From Spirochaetales bacterium (lineage in GTDB: Bacteria; Spirochaetota; Spirochaetia; DSM-27196; SLST01): DNA of 6,569 bases. The position numbers and the translations under genes were made by a program. Below the pieces are notes generated by a model. It had not been told where the DNA came from, ran no database searches, and saw nothing but the letters and a program-made list of their open reading frames with translations. Location of the stretch: contig JANQQY010000283.1 in the NCBI GenBank assembly GCA_028284845.1, positions 1 to 6,569 on the forward strand, read 5' to 3'. Positions 1 through 5,306 of the stretch are shown piece by piece. Every line of letters starts with the position of its first letter. The stretch's first letter is position 1.

Positions 1-460
1 ATTGGTTTCGGCGGTTTCGAACCTTGCGAATGGGCGCAAGAAACGCGTCGACCTCCGGCACCGACCGTGCGGGAACGCCATGGAAGACGATGTAGGCGAG
101 GTTGGGACTGTCGGGATTGTTGATCCGTCGACCCTCTACTGGGGTTCCCGTGAAGTTGACACGAACCTCGCACCCGCTCGTTGCACCTATTCCCAGGAGT
201 GCGCACGCCTCCCTGGTCTCCGATGCCGCGGCGATGGAATCGTGGTCAACGCTCCCGACGGCCCGGAGCCCTGCCTGACGAGCCATCCACGCTGCTGCCG
301 ACGGGGAGTAGGGACTAAACGAGTAGATCGTATGGACGTGATTGTTCACTTCGTCTGTGAACGGGATAGCGTCGATTTCGCCGCGGCGCTCCTCCACCAG
401 AGACGAGAGTGAAGCGAGGCGTTGATCGGCCTGGGGGAGAGAGAGCTCTTGGGGAGGCAT
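1..460 (-). CDS. PHP-domain phosphoesterase, N-terminal part (runs off left edge)
   Basis: This gene reads leftward from the ATG at 460-458 and is still open at base 1, giving 153 residues of an incomplete protein. Reading the frame by hand shows a PHP (polymerase and histidinol phosphatase) metal-dependent phosphoesterase core. Residues 41-43 are H-V-H, followed by an YSFSPYSP stretch (47-54), then V-D-H-D (71-74), a conserved Glu in GCEV (E98) and a His in IVFHG (H127). These match the metal-binding motifs I to III of the family. PHP enzymes hydrolyse phosphate esters such as histidinol phosphate, nucleotides or RNA 5' ends, but the substrate cannot be read here. Residues 1-38 form a charged leader ahead of the first motif. 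The start codon directly abuts the TAG of the upstream DHH gene, so the two are almost certainly co-transcribed. The C-terminal half, including the last metal ligands, lies outside the window. Confidence 0.9.
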   Translation of the reverse strand, partial: MPPQELSLPQADQRLASLSSLVEERRGEIDAIPFTDEVNNHVHTIYSFSPYSPSAAAWMARQAGLRAVGSVDHDSIAAASETREACALLGIGATSGCEVRVNFTGTPVEGRRINNPDSPNLAYIVFHGVPARSVPEVDAFLAPIRKVRNRRNQ

Positions 461-1411
461 CTACTCTTTGAGTCGCTCCACGATGTCCGCAATCGACTGA
501 TCGGCGGTCTCGTTTTCGACCTGACAGGTCCCGGCTGAGGCATGTCCGCCCCCGCCGTACTCGAGCATCAGCTCTCCCACGTTCGCACGGGAGGTGCGAT
601 TCACAATCGACTTCCCAACGCTCAAAACGGTGTTCTGTTTCTGGAAGCCCCAGATCACCTGGACGCTGATGTTGGTGTCCGGAAAGAGGGCGTACTTGAT
701 AAAGCGATTACCGGCATAGATGGTGTCCTCGCCCCGCAGGTCGACGACGAGAACGTTTCCGTGGACGGTCGAACAGCGCTTCGACTGCTCTTGGAAGAGA
801 CGCTCATGCTCGCGGTAGAGATCGACGCGCTCCCGTACATCTTGAAGTTTCAAGATCTCCTCAATCGGATACTCACGGCAGTAGTCGATCAGGTCCATCA
901 TGAGCTGATAGTTCGAAATACGAAAATTCTTGAATCGGCCCAGGCCGGTGCGCGAGTCCATGATGAAGTTGAGGAGGTTCCAACCGCGGGGCTCAAGCAC
1001 CTCCTCCTGCGTGAAATCGGCGGAGTCTCCCTTGTCAACGGCATCCATCAGATCACTCGGCACACCGCTAAACTTCTCCGCCCCGCCGTAGTAGTTAAAC
1101 ACGACACGCGCCGCAGACGGAGCATCAGGTTGGATGATGTAGTTGTCGGCAGCTTCGTTGCGCTCACGCTCGGAGAGGTGGTGGTCAAAGGCGAGATGGA
1201 CGCCCTTGACGTAAGGAAGGTTCGTCGTGATGTCTGAGTCGCTAATGGCGATCAGGCCATCCTGCATGTCCTTGGGGTGCACGAACTTAATCTCATCGAT
1301 CAAATCGAGCTCTTTCAGCAGAACCGCGCAGACGAGCCCGTCGAAGTCGCTACGGGTCACGAGTCGGAACTGCTTTTTGTCTCCCCCCACGAGCGCCTCC
1401 GGTCCGGCCAT
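461..1411 (-). CDS. DHH/DHHA1 family phosphoesterase
   Basis: The 316-residue protein is a complete DHH-superfamily phosphoesterase. The N-terminal DHH domain carries the DxDG motif (SDFDG, 21-25), an acidic motif around D58-D60, the signature DHH triad (D76-H77-H78 in FDHHLSE) and DAVDKGDSADF (123-133). The C-terminal DHHA1 substrate-binding domain ends in GGGGHASAG (286-294). Relatives include NrnA-type oligoribonuclease/pAp phosphatases, c-di-AMP phosphodiesterases and exopolyphosphatases. This subgroup is often labelled exopolyphosphatase-like, but I know of no firm substrate. It should be a soluble Mn2+-dependent enzyme. I chose the ATG at 1411. A TTG nine codons upstream (1438) is in frame, but neither start has a clear Shine-Dalgarno sequence. 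The gene is divergent from glk and is followed without a gap by the PHP gene. Confidence 0.93.
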   Translation of the reverse strand: MAGPEALVGGDKKQFRLVTRSDFDGLVCAVLLKELDLIDEIKFVHPKDMQDGLIAISDSDITTNLPYVKGVHLAFDHHLSERERNEAADNYIIQPDAPSAARVVFNYYGGAEKFSGVPSDLMDAVDKGDSADFTQEEVLEPRGWNLLNFIMDSRTGLGRFKNFRISNYQLMMDLIDYCREYPIEEILKLQDVRERVDLYREHERLFQEQSKRCSTVHGNVLVVDLRGEDTIYAGNRFIKYALFPDTNISVQVIWGFQKQNTVLSVGKSIVNRTSRANVGELMLEYGGGGHASAGTCQVENETADQSIADIVERLKE

Positions 1412-1456
1412 GCTACGGGAAATGGCCCCGTCGATCAAGCAGAGCCGTGCGCAATG

Positions 1457-1485
1457 TTGTCATTCCGGCGGGCGTCCAGTAGAGT
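1457..1485 (+). promoter_or_regulatory. Candidate sigma70-like promoter for glk
   Basis: In the 80-base divergent region (1412-1491) between the DHH gene and glk, TTGTCA (1457-1462) resembles a -35 box. It lies 17 bases upstream of TAGAGT (1480-1485), a 4-of-6 match to TATAAT. Transcription would start near 1491-1493, essentially at the glk ATG, so the mRNA would be leaderless. Apart from the weak AGAG at 1481-1484, nothing resembles a ribosome binding site. I found no convincing leftward promoter for the DHH gene in the same gap, and no hairpin. The -10 match is modest. Confidence 0.3.
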
Positions 1486-1491
1486 CCCCGC

Positions 1492-2508
1492 ATGATTCTC
1501 GTTGGGGATATCGGAGGAACCAACACAACCATTGCTGCCCTTGAGCACGCGAACGGCCACTTCACGCTCTCGGAGCGAGTGCGTTTCGCTACCGCAAGCC
1601 TTTCGAGCGTCGGCGAGCCTCTCGAGCGGTTTCGGGACGCGCACCCACACATATGGCGAGAGATCAGCCTTGCATGCATCAGCGCGGCAGGACCCATCGT
1701 GGGTCGAACCTGCCGAATGACCAATGTCCCGTTTGTGATCGAGTGTGACGAGGTTGAAGCGGTGACAGAAAGCGCCGCCTTCCTGATCAATGATTTCAGC
1801 GCGATCTGCTACGCTCTGCCGCTTCTGGATACCCATGACTCCATTCGAACCTCGCAGTTTGCCCACCCCGGCGGTCAGGAATCGGAACCCGTCGGGTCGG
1901 TCCGGGCGGTAGTAGGCGCCGGTACCGGACTGGGCACGGGGTTTCTTACCGAGGATCGCGGTCACTTCACGGCGCACCCTTCTGAGGGAGGGCACTCCGA
2001 CTTCCCGGCCGGCAGCACGCTGGAGCTCGAGTTCAAAAACTTCATGGCATCGCGGTACTCGATCGCGCCGGGAATAGAGCAATTCCTCTCCGGCCAAGGC
2101 ATTGCGAATGCCTTCTCCTTCCAGGTCGAAACCCAAAAGCTTGAGACCGACGCTCTGGTTGAACGGATTTTGTCTCTCCCCGTGGCGGAGAGGCCGGGAG
2201 CGATCGCAGAGGGTGCACGCTCGCACGACGGCCTTGCGGAGATCATGCGCCTCTTTGTGACGATCTATGCGCGTTACGCGAGAAACGCCGCTCTCTTTTT
2301 TCTCCCGCGGGCCGGGCTCTACATCGCCGGCGGAATCGCCGCGAAAAACGTAGAGTGGTTTCGTGGTGACAACCTTTTTATGCGGACGTTCGAAGAGAAC
2401 TACAACGATCGGATCACCCCGCTTCTGAAGACGATGCCGGTGACCCTCATTGAGGATTATGACGTGTCGCTCTACGGCGCGGCTCACGCGGCGATTTCGC
2501 TTTCATAG
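1492..2508 (+). CDS. glk: Glucokinase (Glk family)
   Basis: This 338-residue protein is the usual size for bacterial glucokinase, which phosphorylates cytosolic glucose to glucose 6-phosphate with ATP. It belongs to the E. coli Glk-type family within the hexokinase/actin fold. Visible motifs are the N-terminal phosphate-binding loop VGDIGGTNT (4-12), the SAAGPIVG segment (64-71), the catalytic Asp in I-N-D-F (D101), VVGAGTGLGTGF (140-151), the sugar-binding SEGGHSDF (164-171, with E165 and H168), E196 in the GIEQFLSGQG stretch, and LYIAGGIAAKN (276-286) near the C-terminus. All the residues I expect for catalysis and glucose binding are present. It is the first gene of a rightward operon, with the uridylyltransferase gene beginning 10 bases after its TAG. 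A long antisense frame over this gene shows no family motifs. The ATG at 1492 starts right before the first family motif, and no better start exists. Confidence 0.94.
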   Translation: MILVGDIGGTNTTIAALEHANGHFTLSERVRFATASLSSVGEPLERFRDAHPHIWREISLACISAAGPIVGRTCRMTNVPFVIECDEVEAVTESAAFLINDFSAICYALPLLDTHDSIRTSQFAHPGGQESEPVGSVRAVVGAGTGLGTGFLTEDRGHFTAHPSEGGHSDFPAGSTLELEFKNFMASRYSIAPGIEQFLSGQGIANAFSFQVETQKLETDALVERILSLPVAERPGAIAEGARSHDGLAEIMRLFVTIYARYARNAALFFLPRAGLYIAGGIAAKNVEWFRGDNLFMRTFEENYNDRITPLLKTMPVTLIEDYDVSLYGAAHAAISLS

Positions 2509-2514
2509 AGGAGG
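2508..2514 (+). promoter_or_regulatory. Strong ribosome binding site of the uridylyltransferase gene
   Basis: GAGGAGG lies immediately after the glk stop codon (sharing its last G) and four bases before the ATG at 2519. It decides the start: the same frame is open further upstream inside glk (from 2450), but no comparable site precedes any codon there. Confidence 0.8.
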
Positions 2515-2518
2515 TACG

Positions 2519-4096
2519 ATGCAGGAACTCTCACCTACTCTTCGGCAGGCGATGCGGGAGCGCCATATTGACGTCGATCTCTCGCTCAGCATCCTTGAGG
2601 CGTACAATCGCGGCGACTTCGACACCTTCACCCCCACGGAGGTAGCCGAGATACCGGGGGTCGACGGGCAGTCGGTCGTCGACTTCACCGGCGACGTACG
2701 GCTGACGCTTGAGCGGCAGCGAGCTAAACGGCGACTGGAGGCGCCCCTTCCCGAGACCGTCGCTGCATCCGCCATCGACCTGGCCACGGGAACCGAGAAG
2801 GCGTCCTTCGACCGGAAGGCGCTTCGGAAGATCGGGCTCCTCCTTCTTCCGCTTGTGAGCTACGGCGTGTTGAACGGCGGAAGCGCAACGAGCTACGCCG
2901 ACGGCAAGAAGAACGCAGGCTTTCACGACGGCCTCTTCCGATTACTCGCGTCATCGTTCGTGCGGATGGCGCGACTCTGCGAAGGCAGGCCCAAAGGGCT
3001 GACTCCCGCCTTCGTCCAGCCCAACGGCGAGGTTGGTCCAAGCTTCCTCGAGTTAAAGATGCGGGCGCTGATACTTCTCGCGGAGGAGAGCAGAGCAACA
3101 ATCGAGGCGGTGGATCCGGGCAGTACGGGTGGACTGCCGACGCCGCTCCTTCCGCTCTTCCAGATGACCAGTCACCAGACAGACGCGCCTCTCGCGCAAG
3201 CGTACGACTCCTATCGGGCAAGTCCGATCCTCAAGGAACTGATCGATCGCTCAGGTATTGATCCCACGCGTGCGGAGAGCGCGATCCAACCGCTCATCTC
3301 CGCGTTTACCCATAGTGATGCGGGAGTCCCCAAAGAGGTGTTCCAGCACGCGGACGGACTGGATGAGTCGCCACTCCCACTCCCGGGGGGACACGGGCAG
3401 AACTTCGCGGTCTTGAGCGAGATCTACCGGAGGCTTCATCGCCGGGGGAAACGCTACGTCTACCTTGGGAACGTGGACAACCTCGGATTCCTGCCGAGCC
3501 CGGAGGAAGTCGCCTACCTCTGCCTCACCGGCAAACAGGCCGGCTTCGACTTCGCATTTAAGACGCCGGTAGATGTGAAGGGGGGAATCCTCGTTCGGGA
3601 CACGAGCGGTCGCCTGACCTGTGCCGACATTGGCCCGGCAATCAGCAAAGAAGAAGTCGCAGCCGCCGAAGAATCCGGACGACCCATCCTCTTTAACGCG
3701 GCGAGTGGCCTCTTCTCCTTGGACTTCCTCGTTGAGCACCTGGAGACCATCACGCGGGGTCTCCCCACTCGCTTCACCGACCAGAACAAAGATGCCGGAA
3801 AGTACAGCCAGGCGGAACAGGTTACCTGGGAGGTCATTGGGATGCTCGACGACTTTGTCGTCTTCAGCGTTGAGAAGTGGGATCGGCTCCTGGCGGCCAA
3901 GCTCCTGCTTGAGACGCTCATGACGAGCGGCATCGGAATCGATGACCCCGCCTACCCTACCTCGGACGATCCGGCTCTGGATCTTCGGGGGACGGCGACG
4001 ATGCTGCACGCCGGTCTCGAGCAAAAGCTCCGCACGGAGTACGGCCTAACGCTCAGAAACGATCGTTGGGTCGCCCCGGAGGCAGTCGATGAGTAA
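2519..4096 (+). CDS. UTP--glucose-1-phosphate uridylyltransferase (UDPGP family)
   Basis: The protein has 525 residues and makes UDP-glucose from UTP and glucose 1-phosphate, the donor for glycans and glycolipids. It belongs to the eukaryote-like UDPGP family, not the shorter GalU family. An N-terminal region of about 115 residues precedes the nucleotide-binding loop VLNGGSATSYADGKKN (117-132). Then come LPGGHGQ (288-294), YVYLGNVDNLGF (313-324), FKTPVDVKGG (347-356, with the presumed catalytic Lys of KGG) and FNAASGLFSLDFL (392-404). The order and spacing fit the family. The loop reads GGSAT where eukaryotic UGPs have GGLGT, so a related substrate such as UDP-N-acetylhexosamine cannot be fully excluded. 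The gene sits 10 bases after glk and overlaps hisI by 8 bases. Glucokinase next door supports a glucose-to-UDP-glucose role, though the intervening phosphoglucomutase is not in the window. Confidence 0.87.
   Translation: MQELSPTLRQAMRERHIDVDLSLSILEAYNRGDFDTFTPTEVAEIPGVDGQSVVDFTGDVRLTLERQRAKRRLEAPLPETVAASAIDLATGTEKASFDRKALRKIGLLLLPLVSYGVLNGGSATSYADGKKNAGFHDGLFRLLASSFVRMARLCEGRPKGLTPAFVQPNGEVGPSFLELKMRALILLAEESRATIEAVDPGSTGGLPTPLLPLFQMTSHQTDAPLAQAYDSYRASPILKELIDRSGIDPTRAESAIQPLISAFTHSDAGVPKEVFQHADGLDESPLPLPGGHGQNFAVLSEIYRRLHRRGKRYVYLGNVDNLGFLPSPEEVAYLCLTGKQAGFDFAFKTPVDVKGGILVRDTSGRLTCADIGPAISKEEVAAAEESGRPILFNAASGLFSLDFLVEHLETITRGLPTRFTDQNKDAGKYSQAEQVTWEVIGMLDDFVVFSVEKWDRLLAAKLLLETLMTSGIGIDDPAYPTSDDPALDLRGTATMLHAGLEQKLRTEYGLTLRNDRWVAPEAVDE
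4078..4082 (+). promoter_or_regulatory. Ribosome binding site of hisI inside the preceding gene
   Basis: GGAGG within the last codons of the uridylyltransferase gene stands six bases before the hisI ATG. Start and stop overlap as ATGAGTAA (4089-4096), an arrangement typical of translational coupling. Confidence 0.7.
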
Positions 4097-4451
4097 GACA
4101 CGGCGATTCATCGGGACGCCGACCGACAGGCCGGCTACGCCCAACTTTGAGCGCACCCCCCTTATGCCGGCAATCGCGCAGGACGCGGTGTCAGGCGAGG
4201 TTTTGATGCTGGCCTGGGTCGACCAGGAAGCGTGGAAGGCGTCGATGGAAACCGGCTTCGCCCACTACCACTCGAGAAGCAGAAACGCTCTCTGGAAGAA
4301 GGGCGAGAGTTCGGGTCATGTCCAAGAGATCGTGGAGACTCGTGTCGACTGCGATGAGGATGCGATCCTCTACATCGTGAATCAGACCGGGGCGGCATGT
4401 CACACGGGCGAGCGAACCTGTTTCTACCGGGAGGGTCAGGCGCCTCAGTGA
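4089..4451 (+). CDS. hisI: Phosphoribosyl-AMP cyclohydrolase
   Basis: This 120-residue protein is a complete, stand-alone HisI. It opens the adenine ring of phosphoribosyl-AMP to give ProFAR, the third step of histidine biosynthesis, in the cytosol. The family signatures are all visible: GEVLMLAWVDQEAW (36-49), HYHSRSRNALWKKGESSGH (59-77), the VDCDEDA metal site (D87, C88, D89, D91), and QTGAACHTGERTCF (99-112), whose C104 and C111 complete the zinc site. There is no fused HisE pyrophosphohydrolase domain, so that step must be encoded elsewhere. The first 20 residues are a poorly conserved leader. The gene is the last of the glk operon and overlaps its neighbour by 8 bases. No other histidine gene is present in the window, so it appears detached from a his operon. 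Confidence 0.97.
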   Translation: MSKTRRFIGTPTDRPATPNFERTPLMPAIAQDAVSGEVLMLAWVDQEAWKASMETGFAHYHSRSRNALWKKGESSGHVQEIVETRVDCDEDAILYIVNQTGAACHTGERTCFYREGQAPQ

Positions 4452-4452
4452 G

Positions 4453-4470
4453 CGAGCGCTTGGTGGCTCG
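4453..4470. terminator. Small hairpin between convergent hisI and dcd
   Basis: The 22-base gap between the two convergent stop codons contains CGAGC (4453-4457) and GCTCG (4466-4470) as an inverted repeat. Allowing one bulged G, the stem can extend inward by two more pairs (one G-U) around a three-base loop. It could serve transcripts from both directions. There is no T-run on either side, so intrinsic termination would be weak. It is called mainly from its position. Confidence 0.35.
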
Positions 4471-4473
4471 GCC

Positions 4474-4995
4474 CTACTTCTGAAAGTCTTTGAAGAGCAT
4501 GCTGTGCTGGATGCCCTTGTTGTTCTGGTACTTGCCGCTTGAGTAACGATCGTACTCACCTTCAATGGTGTGATAGAAGATCTGGCAGATCTGCACGCCG
4601 GCATAGATACGAATGGGCTGCACGCAGAAGATTTCGAGTGTCCAGAATCCCTTGAATCCAACATCGCCAAAACCGGCGGTGATATGGACAAAGAGACCCA
4701 GTCGCCCGATCGAGCTTCTGCCCTCGAGCATCGGGACAAACCCGTCGGTCTCTGTATGTTCGACGGTTCGGCCCAGATAGAGCGTCTGGGGCTCAAGAAG
4801 CAGGCCATCCGGCGGGATGGTCAACGGATCGGAGAGGTTCTCCACCCGCATGTCGAGCTCTCGATTGCGATAGACGCGGAGGCTCTCATCGAGGGTCAGG
4901 TTATAGCTGTTTGGGTTGAGGCGACTCTCGTCGAAGGGATCGATCTTGATCTTGTCGCCGAGGTTGGCGCGAATCTCGCGACCGGAAAGGATCAT
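4474..4995 (-). CDS. dcd: dCTP deaminase, probably of the dUMP-forming type
   Basis: This 173-residue protein of the dUTPase/dCTP deaminase superfamily converts dCTP to dUTP or directly to dUMP for thymidylate synthesis, usually as a homotrimer. The core motif EGRSSIGRLGLFVHITAGF (91-109) is followed by GDVGFKGFWTLEI (110-122), which contains the catalytic Glu (E121); S94, S95 and R98 contribute to substrate binding. The C-terminal arm has SSGKYQNNKG (152-161), which normally closes over the nucleotide. HITAGF followed by an Asp resembles the bifunctional DCD-DUT enzymes of methanogens and mycobacteria, whereas E. coli Dcd has a TAHRIDPGW-type sequence here. I therefore favour dUMP formation, by recollection only. 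The position before the Asp is Gly where relatives have Ile. The ATG at 4995 is preceded by GGAGG nine bases upstream. The gene lies 69 bases downstream of a small leftward gene, with a hairpin between them. Confidence 0.95.
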   Translation of the reverse strand: MILSGREIRANLGDKIKIDPFDESRLNPNSYNLTLDESLRVYRNRELDMRVENLSDPLTIPPDGLLLEPQTLYLGRTVEHTETDGFVPMLEGRSSIGRLGLFVHITAGFGDVGFKGFWTLEIFCVQPIRIYAGVQICQIFYHTIEGEYDRYSSGKYQNNKGIQHSMLFKDFQK

Positions 4996-5004
4996 CGGTC
5001 ATGG

Positions 5005-5009
5005 CCTCC
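5005..5009 (-). promoter_or_regulatory. Ribosome binding site of dcd
   Basis: GGAGG on the minus strand lies nine bases before the dcd ATG at 4995. A second ATG in another frame (5002-5000) is only two bases from it, too close for efficient use, so the dcd start is the likely one. Confidence 0.65.
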
Positions 5010-5021
5010 GGATAGAAAGGA

Positions 5022-5058
5022 CCCCCGGCCGGAACTCGTGAGACGAGCCGGTCGAGGG
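5022..5058 (-). terminator. Long GC-rich hairpin between the small gene and dcd
   Basis: On the minus-strand transcript, bases 5058-5043 pair with 5039-5022. The stem has about 15 pairs: CCCUCG with CGGGGG (one U-G), then one A-C mismatch, CCGG with CCGG, a two-base UU bulge, and CUCGU with ACGAG, closed by a CUC loop. It starts six bases after the stop codon of the 57-residue gene and is followed by the pyrimidine-rich UCCUUUCUAU. Placement and strength fit a partial terminator or an mRNA 3'-end stabiliser that sets the ratio between the small gene and dcd. There is no clean U-run, so complete termination is doubtful. Confidence 0.5.
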
Positions 5059-5064
5059 CTTCTC

Positions 5065-5238
5065 TTACATTAGGTCGCGGGGCTTGCGGCCGGTATTCCC
5101 GGTCTTCTCACAAACGGCAAAGTGCTTCATCTTGCCCTTCTCAAAGACGGACTTCATGATGATCTTGCCACCCCAGCGGCTCATGAGCTGCTGGGCGCCC
5201 TCACGACGAGCATTCTTGGAAATGTTTCCAGCTGCCAT
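5065..5238 (-). CDS. Small basic protein of unknown function (57 residues)
   Basis: I do not recognise this protein. The ATG at 5238-5236 opens a 57-codon frame ending in TAA (5065-5067). It has 13 Lys/Arg against 4 Asp/Glu, a single Cys (C43), one Trp (W22), no signal peptide and no membrane segment. Two halves are visible. The first, roughly 6-22 (ISKNARREGAQQLMSRW), could form an amphipathic helix. The second runs from GGKIIMKSVFEKGKMKHF (23-40) to a Gly/Thr/Arg-rich tail (TGNTGRKPRDLM). The charge suggests contact with RNA or DNA, but that is only inference. The support for a real gene is strong: a -35 TTGACA promoter with a 17-bp spacer, a Shine-Dalgarno sequence four to five bases from the ATG, and a hairpin after the stop. 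The frame extends 11 codons upstream, but that part would overlap the promoter -10 and lacks a binding site. Confidence 0.78.
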   Translation of the reverse strand: MAAGNISKNARREGAQQLMSRWGGKIIMKSVFEKGKMKHFAVCEKTGNTGRKPRDLM

Positions 5239-5242
5239 AACT

Positions 5243-5249
5243 CCTCCTC
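5243..5249 (-). promoter_or_regulatory. Strong ribosome binding site of the small gene
   Basis: GAGGAGG on the minus strand sits four bases before the ATG at 5238. It favours the 57-residue start over the in-frame upstream ATG at 5271. Confidence 0.75.
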
Positions 5250-5270
5250 GTGAGCTTCTGTTGCTGCGCA

Positions 5271-5299
5271 AAGATACGTGGGCCGTTCTGTGCTGTCAA
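5271..5299 (-). promoter_or_regulatory. Sigma70-type promoter for the small gene (and dcd)
   Basis: On the minus strand a perfect TTGACA (5299-5294) is followed, after exactly 17 bases, by TATCTT (5276-5271), a 4-of-6 match to TATAAT. Transcription would begin near 5264, leaving a leader of about 26 bases that contains the ribosome binding site. The -35 box starts seven bases after the stop codon of the upstream epimerase gene, so the short gap of 68 bases is essentially all promoter and leader. I see no terminator for the upstream gene, so some read-through is likely. Confidence 0.65.
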
Positions 5300-5306
5300 G
5301 ACGAGC

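Noticed and set aside
2..412. 136-codon plus-strand frame at the left edge
   Set aside because: The opposite strand gives a continuous PHP-domain protein with H-V-H and V-D-H-D motifs, directly following the DHH gene. The plus frame shows nothing recognisable.
542..1237. 231-codon plus-strand frame opposite the DHH gene
   Set aside because: The DHH and GGGGH motifs read on the minus strand in a continuous, family-length protein. The plus frame has no motif and no ribosome binding site.
1412..1491. Search for a leftward promoter or operator in the divergent gap
   Set aside because: An ATGACA resembling a -35 box is present on the minus strand, but no acceptable -10 lies at 16-18 bases, and no inverted repeat of operator length was found.
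1435..2487. 350-codon open frame on the minus strand opposite glk
   Set aside because: The plus strand carries every glucokinase motif over this span. The antisense frame has no recognisable domain and is rich in Arg and charged residues, as expected for a GC-rich shadow.
3251..4024. 257-codon minus-strand frame opposite the uridylyltransferase
   Set aside because: The uridylyltransferase motifs PGGHGQ, NVDNLGF and DVKGG lie on the plus strand across this span. The antisense frame starts without a ribosome binding site and shows no motif.
4904..5002. Short minus-strand frame from the ATG at 5002, overlapping the dcd start in another frame
   Set aside because: Its ATG is only two bases from the GGAGG, and the roughly 30-residue Arg/Gln/Pro-rich product looks like a frame-shifted dcd reading. 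It could be a regulatory overlap but nothing supports it.
4570..5073. 167-codon plus-strand frame opposite dcd
   Set aside because: The full dCTP deaminase with its catalytic Glu reads on the minus strand. The plus frame also runs across the intergenic hairpin and lacks family motifs.
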